A DNA stretch of 39,138 bases from Methanolobus sp. (lineage in GTDB: Archaea > Halobacteriota > Methanosarcinia > Methanosarcinales > Methanosarcinaceae), in the NCBI GenBank assembly GCA_029762595.1, contig JARVGJ010000021.1, forward strand, positions 1 through 39,138, given 5' to 3'. Under the pieces are notes generated by a model. That model made no database searches. It saw only the letters and a list, made by a program, of their open reading frames with translations, and had not been told where the DNA came from. Below, one piece after another: positions 1-8,855 of this stretch. Position 1 is the stretch's first letter. Each line of letters starts with the position of its first letter. The position numbers and the translations under genes were made by a program.

Positions 1-1071
1 TTTCACTCCTGAACTGGTAGCGTTTCTGCGAGCTTGTGTTATGCATGGGATCGAACAACTTGCTCAAGAGCAGAACAAACATCTTTCAGAGAAGCTTTCA
101 CAATTCGAAGACGTGCTGATCCAGGACAGTAGCATTGTTCGATTGCACAGTTCATTATCTGAAAAGTGGCCTGCAGCACGGACACGGACAGTAGCCGCAG
201 GTGTAAAAGTAGGATTACTTGTAAGTGCAGTAGCTAACGGACCAAAAAGTGTAGCTCTACATGCTGAAAGTACAAGTGAATTGAAGACATTGCGTATGGG
301 ACCATGGATCAAGAATAGAATTCTCCTCGTTGATCTTGGATTCTATAAGCATCAATTATTTGCAAGGGTTCAGGATAACGGTGGTTACTTTGTATCTCGA
401 TTAAAGAAAAATGCTGATCCACTGATTGTCAACGTTAACAGTATCCATAGAGGTCGAAGTATCGATGTCAAAGGAAAATGCATAAGTGAAGTGTTACCCC
501 ATCTGAAAAGACAGGTTCTTGATGCAGATGTAGAAGTTTCTTTCAAACGCCGAGGCTATAATGGCAAGCAGAAAAACGATACCGAAAAGTTCCGGATGAT
601 TGCGATAATGAATAAAGAGACTGAGGAATATCATACATATATCACTAACATTCCGCTGGATGCACTGGATGCAGAAGATGTTGCAAAACTCTATGGGGCC
701 AGATGGGATATTGAATTAGTGTTCAAGGAACTCAAAAGCAGGTATGCAATGGATGTTGTTAATACAACCAATCCTAATATTGTTGAAGCATACATATGGA
801 TAGCATTACTGACACTTCTTGTCAGTAGAAGAATATATACAATTGTCAGAAGTCACAATGAAAAAAAGATGAAGCTAAGGTATACACAACTGCGATGGAG
901 CACGATATTCTCAGAGAATGCTAATGATCAGCTTCGAGCAATATTAAAATATTGTGGAATCGAAATGTCGCTTGAAATGTTTATGGAAGTGTATTCGAGT
1001 CAAGCACTTGATCCGCATGTCAATAGACAACGATTTAGAGACGAATGGTGGGCTTAACCGATGACACATGA
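1..1071 (+). mobile_element. IS4-family insertion sequence, left part outside the window
   Basis: The element holds a single transposase gene that is already open at the first base, so its left end lies outside the window. Its right end must fall between the transposase stop (1055-1057) and about 1072, because codons for a KefB-type antiporter resume in frame at 1072. The boundary is inferred from where the host-gene homology restarts. The terminal inverted repeat and target duplication cannot be confirmed because the other end is not visible. Confidence 0.8.
2..1057 (+). CDS. IS4-family DDE transposase, 5' partial
   Basis: This transposase cuts and joins IS DNA with an RNase-H-fold DDE active site. 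The reading frame is open from base 2, where the codons read FTPELVAFLRACVMHGIEQL, so the ATG at 41 is probably internal and the N-terminus is missing. The first catalytic Asp is in QDSSIVRLHS and the second in LLVDLGFYK. The third acidic residue is in YGARWDIELVFKELK, which matches the IS4 signature Y(2)R(3)E(6)K exactly. No frameshift is visible, so the copy may be functional if the missing part is intact. The gene stops only about 15 bases before the interrupted antiporter resumes. Confidence 0.93.
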   Translation, partial: FTPELVAFLRACVMHGIEQLAQEQNKHLSEKLSQFEDVLIQDSSIVRLHSSLSEKWPAARTRTVAAGVKVGLLVSAVANGPKSVALHAESTSELKTLRMGPWIKNRILLVDLGFYKHQLFARVQDNGGYFVSRLKKNADPLIVNVNSIHRGRSIDVKGKCISEVLPHLKRQVLDADVEVSFKRRGYNGKQKNDTEKFRMIAIMNKETEEYHTYITNIPLDALDAEDVAKLYGARWDIELVFKELKSRYAMDVVNTTNPNIVEAYIWIALLTLLVSRRIYTIVRSHNEKKMKLRYTQLRWSTIFSENANDQLRAILKYCGIEMSLEMFMEVYSSQALDPHVNRQRFRDEWWA

Positions 1072-2133
1072 ACCGGACTTACACTGTCCCAGGTCGGAGA
1101 GTTCTCATTCATCCTTTCAAGTTTCGGAAGGCAGTACGGACTGCTCGATGATGGCCTGTACCAGACTTTCCTTGCAGTGTCCATAGTTACTATGGCAGCA
1201 ACGCCATTTGTGATGACATCCTCGCATGGTCTCTCGCGCAATATATTGAAAAGGACGAAAAACCCGATACTTATCAATGGCCTGTACTCAAAGAGTATGA
1301 CACCAGTAAAAGAAGATAATGAATTACAGGATCATCTGATTATCATAGGCTACGGATTCAACGGAAAAACCGTTTCAAATGCTGCAAAGACTGCAGGCAT
1401 ACCATATGCCATCATAGAGACGAATCCGGAAACAGTGCGCCATGAAAGAGAGCAGGGAGAGAGGATATACTACGGGGATGCAACACATGAGATCGTGCTT
1501 GATTATGCCAACATCAAATCTGCTAGGGTACTTGTGGTCGGAATATCAGATTTCATCGGCACCAGGACAATAATAGATGTTGCAAAAAGAATGAATCCTG
1601 AGATATATATCATCGCAAGGACACGATATATGAACGAGATCAAAAACCTCAGCAAGCTGGGTGCTGACGAGGTAATCCCTGAAGAATATGAAACCTCTGT
1701 TGAGATATTCAGTCGCCTTCTTAAAAAATACCTGGTGCCTGAACAGGATATTTATGCATTCACTAAAGAGATACGTGCAAACGGATATTCCATGTTGAGA
1801 CAGCACTCGCTTGAAAGTAAGAAGGATGCTTTCAGTCTGAAAGATGATCTGCCAGGTGTCGATGTAATGTCATTCAGGATAAAGGAAAACTCCCTTCTAC
1901 ATGGAAACACCCTGAAAGATATAGATCTTAGGAACCTACACGGGACAACAGTACTTGCCATCCGAAGGAACGAACAGATAATAGAGAACCCCACAGGTGA
2001 TACTCAATTGCTTTCCGGAGACCTGCTGATAGTGCTCGGAAAACCGGAGAAATTGTGCCAGCTTAGAAGATTCGTTGGAGACGATGAAAACACTTCCTCC
2101 AAAGCATGCCAGTTAGGAAAGGACAGGAACTAA
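1072..2133 (+). pseudogene. 3' fragment of a CPA2/KefB-type cation:proton antiporter, interrupted by the IS element
   Basis: The frame starting at 1072 reads TGLTLSQVGEFSFILS, a hallmark stretch of the membrane domain of KefB/CPA2 antiporters. A further hydrophobic segment follows, then a TrkA_N (RCK) domain with the Rossmann motif GYGFNG, and a TrkA_C-like domain near the C-terminus. An in-frame TGA at 1069-1071 lies just upstream, at the IS boundary. Most of the membrane domain is therefore separated from this half and should lie beyond the element. Translation from the GTG at 1177 could still give a 318-residue soluble RCK protein, but I see no clear ribosome binding site there. The intact protein would exchange K+ or Na+ for H+ under nucleotide control. 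Confidence 0.88.
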
Positions 2134-2289
2134 GACCAACTTTAGATACGTGAAAGAAGATTATTTAGCAAGTGATAGTATACTCCTTTTTTTATCCATG
2201 AAATTGAGGAAGAACCTGATTTTCGTATAGGATGAACATCTCGTGGCTAGCGATAAGATTACCGGTTTTAAATATTATAACGGGATAAT

Positions 2290-2297
2290 TTTATATA
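2290..2297 (+). promoter_or_regulatory. TATA box for the small gene at 2387
   Basis: TTTATATA is a near-consensus archaeal box A. It would place a start site near 2320 and leave a leader of about 65 bases before the GTG at 2387. Confidence 0.5.
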
Positions 2298-2386
2298 CAT
2301 ACAAAATAAAGTCCATTTTGACCAGTAAAAACATCAAAAATCTAAAAGGCAAATATCATCTTGTCTGCAAAAAAGGAGGTCATATA

Positions 2387-2608
2387 GTGGGATGGAAGCT
2401 ATCAAGAAGAACGCAGCAGCGTTTCAGGCGTTTCAGGGTCTGGAAAGAAGCAAACCTTTCAGAAGTAGCCTTTAAAACCGGAGTCTGTGAAATGAAGAAT
2501 GAAAAGGACAGCCTTCCTCAGAGGACCTTAAAAAACCCTTGTGCAGATGACCATAACAGTATCAGGGTGAGAGACCTGGTAACTAGGATATATTTACCTA
2601 TTCTGTGA
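2387..2608 (+). CDS. hypothetical small basic protein, 73 aa
   Basis: I do not recognise this protein. The frame is open from 2243, but the likely start is the GTG at 2387, because a strong Shine-Dalgarno sequence (AAGGAGG, 2373-2379) sits seven bases before it and a TATA box lies at 2290. The N-terminal third is rich in Arg and Lys (KLSRRTQQRFRRFRVWK). There is no membrane segment or known motif. It stands alone between the broken antiporter and an empty stretch. It may be a real small protein or the remnant of a larger gene. The promoter and ribosome site are what support it, not homology. Confidence 0.4.
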   Translation: MGWKLSRRTQQRFRRFRVWKEANLSEVAFKTGVCEMKNEKDSLPQRTLKNPCADDHNSIRVRDLVTRIYLPIL

Positions 2609-3061
2609 CCAGCTATTTTTAAATGAAAAATGAACTTTTATTTCTGTATCTTATTTCTACCACTTATTGCTGATGTTAAGTCAGAAAATCAGAATTTAAA
2701 TGGGGATAAAATATCCCCAGTTCATCATTTATTTTTTAATCGATGATATACGATTTTATTTTCAGGAATGATATTAATCAGATAAGAGTGACAAATTCAC
2801 ATGCCATGGGATATTTCTCATGAGACTTTACTATATACAAATAAAGAATTGTATGGATGGGTAACCAAAAGTTGGGAAGGATTGGCTAGTGGGTGGAAAT
2901 CATCAAAAAGGCAAATAAGCAACATGGTGTGAAAAAACAGACCTGAGAATATACCTTTGCAGGAAGAAAATATTCATTCCTGCAGAGGGTTCAACCCAAA
3001 ATCAATGTGAAAAACAAAAAGATATAAAATGGTATGAAGGGTATTTTAATGGCAGCCTTGG
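2609..3061. other. 453-base stretch without a recognisable gene
   Basis: No open frame with a ribosome binding site was found on either strand. It contains the hairpin at 2701-2719 and a second inverted repeat near 2955-2985 (TGCAGGAA, 11-base loop, TTCCTGCA). A TATA-like sequence near 2830 has no gene behind it. It separates the IS/antiporter area from the convergent DUF1638 gene. Confidence 0.6.
2701..2719 (+). terminator. perfect 8-bp hairpin with T-rich tail
   Basis: TGGGGATA and TATCCCCA form a perfect stem around an AAA loop. A T-rich run follows at about 2729-2738. It lies about 90 bases past the stop of the small gene, so it could end that transcript. Confidence 0.45.
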
Positions 3062-3847
3062 TCATATTACTTCATTCTTGAGTTGCTCATAGCAGCGCAC
3101 AGGAAGTTGAGGACCGGCTTTCATTTCAATGATATTGAACTCAAAAAGTCTGGCAAATTCTTCGACCATATGATCGAACTGCTTCTCATAGTATAAGCCA
3201 GTATCCATTTTTGCTACTGTCTTGTAACCGGCATAATCAAAAACAAACTTTGAAAGCTTAATATCATCTGCATTAGGTGTAAGGCCTGCAGAAACAACCA
3301 TCTCACGCCAGTGGGCTGCCCACATAGGTGTCATGAAGAAAGTTCCAACACCATTAAAACTTGTCAGTTTTTCAAGATATGCATCCCTGCTGCCCAGAAC
3401 AGCCCCAATGCAATCGTCTATTACCATGCCATTGTCTTCCTTAAGTATACGGACCGGACACGACAGATCAGACAGGTCTTCTTCGACCTTAGCAAGAACA
3501 TTGCCGCAGAGACCGTAGAAAAGCAGGACGCCATCCGAGAATTCAGACATCTCACGAGCCTTACCATAGACAACCTCTTTCAGATTATCGGGTATTGCAT
3601 GCAACGCCAGCTCAAGCATTTCGATTATAACAGTAATACCATCGCTCTTTCTGTGTTCTATTAAATCAGTAATATCACTTGCAGATACAATTTCATATTT
3701 GCAGCCGACGTCATCCAGTTTACCTGCAAGTCCGCCGGAATCATCATTTTCAATAACGAACAGGTTTTTTATCTGGTCATCGTTCTCGATAATATGGACG
3801 ATTTCATCCTCGAACATCCGACAGGCAATGAAAGTCATTACAGGCAT
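3062..3847 (-). CDS. DUF1638 family protein
   Basis: This 261-residue soluble protein matches the DUF1638 family of methanogens and some anaerobic bacteria, whose function is unknown. Features visible here are the N-terminal FIACRMFEDEI, the central LLFYGLCGNVLAKVE with its GLCGN motif, and a Trp/His-rich segment (MWAAHWREM) in the C-terminal half. There is no signal peptide or membrane segment. The start is supported by GGAGG a few bases upstream of the ATG, and a TATA-like TTATAATA lies near 3893-3900. From general knowledge, family members in methylotrophic methanogens often lie near methyltransferase genes, but none is adjacent here. The gene is divergent from the SMR exporter. Confidence 0.85.
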   Translation of the reverse strand: MPVMTFIACRMFEDEIVHIIENDDQIKNLFVIENDDSGGLAGKLDDVGCKYEIVSASDITDLIEHRKSDGITVIIEMLELALHAIPDNLKEVVYGKAREMSEFSDGVLLFYGLCGNVLAKVEEDLSDLSCPVRILKEDNGMVIDDCIGAVLGSRDAYLEKLTSFNGVGTFFMTPMWAAHWREMVVSAGLTPNADDIKLSKFVFDYAGYKTVAKMDTGLYYEKQFDHMVEEFARLFEFNIIEMKAGPQLPVRCYEQLKNEVI

Positions 3848-3982
3848 AGAATTAACCTCCAGTAAGATTATAAAAGATGTGGATCGAAATACTATTATAA
3901 CCTAACGCTTAGAAAAAAACAAAGTCTCATTTATAGTAAATATTTTAATTTTATAATAAAAAGAACATATGAGAGGAAGAAA

Positions 3983-4306
3983 ATGAGCTATCTTTACCTG
4001 GCATTTGCAATAATGTTTGAGATCTGCGGAACCACCTGTATGAAATTATCTGAAGGATTTACAAAACCACTACCATCGATTTTGATCTTTGTGTTCTATG
4101 GCATCAGTTTTGTATCATTTACAATTGCACTGAAAAAAATAGATGTTAGTGTTGCCTATGCAATCTGGGCAGGACTTGGGGTGGCAATGATATCAGTTAT
4201 AGGATATGCGGGTTTCCATGAACCTATGCCCCCGTTCAGGATAGCGTCTCTAATACTTATAGCTCTTGGAGTTATAGGACTGCACCTGAGCACCAGTATT
4301 AACTGA
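3983..4306 (+). CDS. SMR family multidrug/cation exporter (EmrE type)
   Basis: This is a 107-residue, four-helix small multidrug resistance protein that exports compounds by proton exchange as a dimer. The first helix has the essential membrane Glu at residue 13 (FEICGTTCMKLSEGF), equivalent to Glu14 of EmrE. AYAIWAGLG in helix 3 matches the EmrE segment around its substrate-binding Trp. The similarity is closer to EmrE than to the guanidinium-exporter (Gdx/SugE) branch, but the substrate cannot be settled from sequence. GAGG lies about eight bases before the start. It is transcribed alone and divergently from DUF1638, with TATA-like sequences at 3930-3958. Confidence 0.93.
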   Translation: MSYLYLAFAIMFEICGTTCMKLSEGFTKPLPSILIFVFYGISFVSFTIALKKIDVSVAYAIWAGLGVAMISVIGYAGFHEPMPPFRIASLILIALGVIGLHLSTSIN

Positions 4307-4363
4307 GCCCCGGTTATCCGAAAGATAAGATCAGGAATTCCCAGATGCAGAATTGTAAGTCCT

Positions 4364-5155
4364 TCATGAACCCCTTAAGATCTCCTTTTTGAACATGCCA
4401 TAGTCATCAAAGCCCTTGTGTATGAGAACAAGTATCCCAAAGAGCAGGTTCACCATTGTTGTTACATAAATGACTATCATTATGACTATCTGGTATTCTA
4501 TGGCGACCATGGGACTTGCACCCGCAAGTATCTGTCCTGTCATCATACCTGGAATGAAAACAATGCCAATTGTGGCCATGTTTGCGATAGTGGGTTTTAA
4601 GGCCACTCTCATACTTTTGCGAAGATACGGAATAACTGCTTCTGTCTTTTCAGCTCCCATTGAAAGACTGAAAAGATAGCGATTCTCGTTCCTTTTGATC
4701 TCAGTGCAGAAGTTCTCCATACCAACTACATTGGCCCGCAGGGAATTGCCTAGCACCATTCCAGCTATTGGAACGAGATAGCGTGCATCAAACAGGTCAT
4801 CCAGATCGATGATGAACCTGTTGACATACAGGAGCATGGAATAATTGATAATCGCCATTGAAATTATCAGCATCGGTAATATGGACCTTGTTTTCAGCTC
4901 TGCATTCTTCAGTACTGTATGGGATGCCACAAATACCATGACAAGTACCCAGAGAATGTTCAATATGGAGTTGTTCAGGTCAAAGAGAAATGTCAGGAAG
5001 ATACCCACAAATGCAAGCTGTAGTACCATCCTCACAACGCTTTCAACTGTCGCAGATATCAATTTCAGCTTCAGATAGTAACTTATGACTAGCGGAATGA
5101 GCAACAATAAAAAAGAAAATACCAGACCTGTAAGCCCGATATAGTATGTTTCCAT
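4364..5155 (-). CDS. fetB: FetB-like metal ABC exporter permease (UPF0014)
   Basis: This 263-residue integral membrane protein belongs to the UPF0014/FetB family, whose E. coli member takes part in iron efflux and resistance to oxidative stress. Several hydrophobic helices are visible. The family-typical segments include RYLVPIAGMVLGNS and the loop around IVFIPGMMTGQILAGASP. Its ATG overlaps the stop of the upstream ATPase gene by one base (ATGA), so the two are translationally coupled. The pairing with a dedicated ATPase and the size support the assignment. The actual substrate, iron or another metal, is inferred. Confidence 0.88.
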   Translation of the reverse strand: METYYIGLTGLVFSFLLLLIPLVISYYLKLKLISATVESVVRMVLQLAFVGIFLTFLFDLNNSILNILWVLVMVFVASHTVLKNAELKTRSILPMLIISMAIINYSMLLYVNRFIIDLDDLFDARYLVPIAGMVLGNSLRANVVGMENFCTEIKRNENRYLFSLSMGAEKTEAVIPYLRKSMRVALKPTIANMATIGIVFIPGMMTGQILAGASPMVAIEYQIVIMIVIYVTTMVNLLFGILVLIHKGFDDYGMFKKEILRGS

Positions 5156-5820
5156 CAGTTTGTAACCTCCGGGAAATCAATGATCCTGATACCCTTGCCC
5201 ATGTTGTTCCCTGAGTTAGCCGGGACAAAGTTCTCCCACTCCCTGTCATGGGATATTGCCAGTACGGTCCATTCAGGATTGCCAAAGAAAAGGTCAACAA
5301 CCTTCTGCTTAAGAACAATGTCCAGTTCTGCCGTGACCTCATCAAGCAGGAATATGTCCTTTCCAGAAAGCAAAGCTATGGCCAAGGCTATCCTTTGCTT
5401 TTCTCCACCGGAGAGTGTTATGTACTCTTTGTTGAGGATAATCCTTTGAAGGGACAAAATAGATAATATCTCATAAAGCTTTTCTTTATCAAGAACATCC
5501 CTGTTGGCCCGAAAAGAGAATATCTCATCTATCAACCCGGACACGATTCCCTCACCAATGTCAGTGTCCTGTGAGACATAGGCTATCTTCTTCCTGATAT
5601 CCCATACCGTATCGTGGTCCATAGGAACACCATCCAGGGACATTATGCCAGAATCCGGGATATTGAACCCCATTATAAGTCTGAAAAGAGTGGATTTTCC
5701 AATTCCAGATCTCCCTTTTATGACTATCTTGTCACCCTTTGCAACGTTAAGATCAAAATCAGACAGAATATCTTTTCCATCATATCTTACAGAAAGGTGT
5801 TGAATACGCAGCAGATCCAT
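5155..5820 (-). CDS. fetA: FetA-like ABC transporter ATP-binding protein
   Basis: This is the ATPase partner of the FetB-like permease. It has a Walker A (GRSGIGKST), an ABC signature (LSGGEKQR), a Walker B (DIFLLDEVTAELD) and the switch His in AISHDREW. The frame is open to 5886, but the ATG at 5820 is the better start. It begins MDLLRIQHLSVRY, the usual first strand of ABC domains, and GGGGA lies upstream at a suitable distance, giving 221 residues. The next gene on the other strand is a peroxiredoxin, which agrees loosely with a role in iron and oxidative stress, but they do not share a transcript. Confidence 0.87.
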   Translation of the reverse strand: MDLLRIQHLSVRYDGKDILSDFDLNVAKGDKIVIKGRSGIGKSTLFRLIMGFNIPDSGIMSLDGVPMDHDTVWDIRKKIAYVSQDTDIGEGIVSGLIDEIFSFRANRDVLDKEKLYEILSILSLQRIILNKEYITLSGGEKQRIALAIALLSGKDIFLLDEVTAELDIVLKQKVVDLFFGNPEWTVLAISHDREWENFVPANSGNNMGKGIRIIDFPEVTN

Positions 5821-6072
5821 GTGTTGATTCCCCGGCATAGTGATAGAAAAGAGATAATTTAAAATATTAATAGATGATGTCTGCAAACATAATAGACTAC
5901 ATAGCAGTATATAGCTGTAAATAAGGTATAACTTTCTTTAACAAAAAAACATAAATAATAGAGATGGTTTCAAAATATTAGAGACGCATCGAATTCTACT
6001 CTATGTGATATGAAACTGTCCCATTCTCGGTAAGTAAAGGTCTTTAAACAAAAAAGAACATACAATAATCCC

Positions 6073-6552
6073 ATGAGCAAGAATTCACTCACCGAAGGAC
6101 AGAAAGCCCCGGACTTTTGCCTCCCCGACCAGAACGGAAACGAAATTTGCCTCAAAGACTTTGCAGGCAAGTGGCTTATCCTCTATTTCTACCCCAAAGA
6201 CAACACTCCTGGCTGCACCCGTGAAGCCCAGGAGTTCTCAGCCGTCATGAACGATTTTTCCGCTGAGAATGCCGTAGTTATAGGAGTCAGCAAGGACAGC
6301 GTAAAATCACATATCAATTTCATCGAGAAAAAAGACCTTACAATCACTCTGCTATCGGATGAGGACACCACAGTCCACCAGAAGTACAATGTCTGGAGAA
6401 CAAAGAAGAATTACGGCAGGGAATATATGGGCACTGTACGAAGTACTTTCTTGATAGATCCAGACGGGGTTTTGGTAAAGGTATGGGATAATGTGAAATC
6501 TGGCGGGCATGCTGAGAAGGTCATTGAAGTATTGAAAGAGAGGATAGAATGA
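6073..6552 (+). CDS. bcp: peroxiredoxin, BCP/PrxQ type
   Basis: This is a 159-residue thiol peroxidase that reduces hydrogen peroxide and organic hydroperoxides in the cytoplasm. The peroxidatic site is PKDNTPGCT with Cys48, and the supporting Arg is in GTVRSTFLID. The resolving Cys that many BCP proteins carry five residues later is replaced by Gln53. Other cysteines are Cys16 and Cys26 near the N-terminus. The protein therefore acts as a 1-Cys enzyme or uses an unusual partner. No clear ribosome binding site is seen. A TTTAAA at 6043-6048 about 28 bases before the ATG suggests a short-leader or leaderless transcript. Confidence 0.94.
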   Translation: MSKNSLTEGQKAPDFCLPDQNGNEICLKDFAGKWLILYFYPKDNTPGCTREAQEFSAVMNDFSAENAVVIGVSKDSVKSHINFIEKKDLTITLLSDEDTTVHQKYNVWRTKKNYGREYMGTVRSTFLIDPDGVLVKVWDNVKSGGHAEKVIEVLKERIE

Positions 6553-6645
6553 AATGTAATCTTCCTCATCAGAAGCAGGGTTTTTTAAATAACGATACTG
6601 AGGAAATGATAAAAAACGGTATAGGAAAAATAGTTATCACAAACA

Positions 6646-6819
6646 TCAGATAGGTAAAGAATCCCGTATCTTTGTGAAGATGATAATATAACCCAGTACC
6701 AACATAAAAAGCGATATGAACCAAGCCCATTTAAGTATGCGTGCAAGATTTTCAGGGCTCGAGATTTTGATAAAAAAACTATCGACTATATTAGGTCGAT
6801 TTTTCGGTTTATTGCCCAT
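6646..6819 (-). CDS. small single-helix membrane protein after atpD (ahaG position)
   Basis: This is a 57-residue protein starting MGNKPKNRPNIVDSF, with a polar N-terminal half and one clear membrane helix (WFISLFMLVLGYIIIF). The frame continues upstream into atpD, but the ATG at 6819 lies 19 bases after the atpD stop and is the natural start. The ribosome site is weak. The Methanosarcina mazei ATP synthase operon is described with a small tenth gene, ahaG, in this position. This may be its equivalent, but I rely on position and size only. The function is unknown. Confidence 0.6.
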   Translation of the reverse strand: MGNKPKNRPNIVDSFFIKISSPENLARILKWAWFISLFMLVLGYIIIFTKIRDSLPI

Positions 6820-6838
6820 AAAAAAGAATATCAAAGGT

Positions 6839-7456
6839 TTATCCTTTGATCCTCTTAAGTCTGAAGGTGTTTTCCCTTTCCATCTCTTCAAGACGGAGCC
6901 TGATGAAGGTCATTGATTCCTGAAGTTCAGGTATTACCTTAAACTCCAGAGCATTGACACGCCTTTTTGTCTTCTCGATATCATCTAGAAGTTTTTTTAT
7001 GGTGGTCTCGATCTCTGCAGCAAGGATTATCTTTTCGACCAGAAGCTCGTAAGAATCTGCTGCTTCATCGGTGTATGAGCTGGTACCAAGGATACCATAA
7101 CCACGCTCGTTTATGGCTTTCTTGACACTGGATGACTCGATCTTTGGAACGACAACACCCATTATGTTGCGGCTTTCCAGCTCAATCTCCGGCTTGCTCT
7201 GAAGTGCAAAAGCTGTGGATTTGACGGTAATTGTACCGTCAACAGCATTTGCAATACCTATCTTGCGGGAAGCATCTTCATAGGCGGCATCCAGCTCGGT
7301 CCTCACATCCTTTGCTTTTCCGAGTATCTCAAAGAACTCAAGGATAAGACCATCTCTCTTCATTTTTAGAAGCTTGTGGCCACCCTGAGAGAGTTTGATC
7401 TTCTTTTTAAGTTCGATCAGTTCGGATCGGGTTGGTTTGACATCTTTTGCGCCCAT
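6839..7456 (-). CDS. atpD: A-type ATP synthase subunit D
   Basis: Subunit D (205 aa) is the central rotor stalk that turns inside the A3B3 head. The N-terminus (VKPTRSELIELKKKIKLSQGGHKLLKMKRD) is the family signature, and both termini form long helices that pair as a coiled coil. RVNALEFKVIPEL in the C-terminal part is also typical. The start is supported by GGTGA upstream of the ATG, 18 bases after the atpB stop. It is the ninth gene of the minus-strand operon atpHIKECFABD. The length is normal and no defect is seen. Confidence 0.96.
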   Translation of the reverse strand: MGAKDVKPTRSELIELKKKIKLSQGGHKLLKMKRDGLILEFFEILGKAKDVRTELDAAYEDASRKIGIANAVDGTITVKSTAFALQSKPEIELESRNIMGVVVPKIESSSVKKAINERGYGILGTSSYTDEAADSYELLVEKIILAAEIETTIKKLLDDIEKTKRRVNALEFKVIPELQESMTFIRLRLEEMERENTFRLKRIKG

Positions 7457-7474
7457 GTTGCATCACCTGTTAGC

Positions 7475-8854
7475 TCAGTTGCTCTTGTGAGCAGGATGGT
7501 ACTTCTCAATATACTTGTTATCGACCCTTGTGAGCAGGGCTTCCGGAAGCTCAGAGAGAATATCCCAGGCAACATTCAAGGTATCTTCAATGTTCCTGTC
7601 TTCATCCCTTCCCTGGCGAACAAACCTGTTCTCAAAGAGATCAGCAAACTCAAGGATCCTCTGGTCCCTCTCAGAAAGTGCCTCTTTACCTACAATGGCA
7701 ACAAGACCTCTGAGGTCACGACCTTCCGCATAACCTGCATACATCTGATCAGATACTGCCTTATGATCATCCCTGGTCTTCCCGTCACCAATACCTGAGT
7801 TCATCAGACGGGACAGGGATGGAAGTACATTGATAGGTGGGTAGATACCCTTCCTGTGCAACTCTCTTGAAACCACGATCTGCCCTTCAGTGATATATCC
7901 GGAAAGGTCAGGTATGGGGTGAGTAATATCATCACCGGGCATGGTAAGGATAGAGAACTGGGTAACTGATCCTTTCCTTCCCTTGATAACACCTGCACGC
8001 TCGTAGAGCGATGCAAGGTCAGTGTACATGTAACCGGGATAACCACGTCTTCCAGGTACCTCTTCACGGGCTGCACCCATCTGACGCAGTGCCTCACAGT
8101 AGTTTGTGATATCAGTAAGAATAACAAGCACGTGCATGTCGTGTTCATATGCAAGGTACTCTGCAGCCGTAAGTGCCAACCTTGGTGTAATGATACGCTC
8201 AACAGCTGGGTCATCTGCAAGGTTAAGGAAGACCACGGCTCTTTCAAGAGCACCTGTCTTTTCGAAGTCCTGCATGAAATACTGGGCTTCTTCATTAGTT
8301 ATACCCATTGCAGCAAAAACTACTGCGAAATCTTCAGTGGAACCGGGAACCTTTGCCTGACGTGCTATCTGCAATGCAATCTCATTGTGTGGAAGACCTG
8401 AACCTGAAAATATAGGGAGCTTCTGCCCACGTACAAGAGTGTTCGTACCGTCAATGGTAGATATGCCTGTCTGGATGAAGTCCTCAGGTGGTTTCCTTGA
8501 ATATGGGTTCATTGATGCACCATTGACATCTACCCTGTCTTCAGGAACTATACGTGGTCCGCCATCCAATGGTTCTCCTGAACCGGAAAGGATACGGCCA
8601 AGCATGTCCTTTGATACTGGGAGCTTTATGGTCTCCCCTGTGAAAACCACACCCGATTCCTCGTTCAGTCCACCTGTCCCTTCAAACACCTGAACAGCTA
8701 CGATATCTGCTGAGGTATCAAGGACCTGACCTCTCTTTGTTGTACCATCAGGAAGGTTGATGTGAACAAGTTCACCATAACCTACCGGCTCGGTCTTCTC
8801 AAGGAAGATCAATGGTCCTGCGATTTCTGTGATCGTTTTGTATTCCTTGGTCAT
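7475..8854 (-). CDS. atpB: A-type ATP synthase subunit B
   Basis: This is the non-catalytic regulatory subunit (459 aa) that alternates with A in the head ring. It has [23 protein letters not shown] in place of a canonical P-loop, as expected for the B subunit. The segment [47 protein letters not shown] is strongly conserved family sequence. The frame is open to 8878, but the ATG at 8854 ([14 protein letters not shown]) has GGAGG at the right spacing and directly follows the atpA stop. The length is normal. Confidence 0.97.
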   Translation of the reverse strand: MTKEYKTITEIAGPLIFLEKTEPVGYGELVHINLPDGTTKRGQVLDTSADIVAVQVFEGTGGLNEESGVVFTGETIKLPVSKDMLGRILSGSGEPLDGGPRIVPEDRVDVNGASMNPYSRKPPEDFIQTGISTIDGTNTLVRGQKLPIFSGSGLPHNEIALQIARQAKVPGSTEDFAVVFAAMGITNEEAQYFMQDFEKTGALERAVVFLNLADDPAVERIITPRLALTAAEYLAYEHDMHVLVILTDITNYCEALRQMGAAREEVPGRRGYPGYMYTDLASLYERAGVIKGRKGSVTQFSILTMPGDDITHPIPDLSGYITEGQIVVSRELHRKGIYPPINVLPSLSRLMNSGIGDGKTRDDHKAVSDQMYAGYAEGRDLRGLVAIVGKEALSERDQRILEFADLFENRFVRQGRDEDRNIEDTLNVAWDILSELPEALLTRVDNKYIEKYHPAHKSN

Positions 8855-8855
8855 T

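Noticed and set aside
2243-2608. 121-residue version of the small orphan protein
   Set aside because: The upstream start has no ribosome site, and the TATA box at 2290 lies inside this extended frame. The GTG at 2387 has a strong Shine-Dalgarno sequence.
7804-8295. 163-codon open frame on the minus strand
   Set aside because: It lies within atpB in another frame. The atpB frame has continuous family homology through this area, so there is no frameshift.
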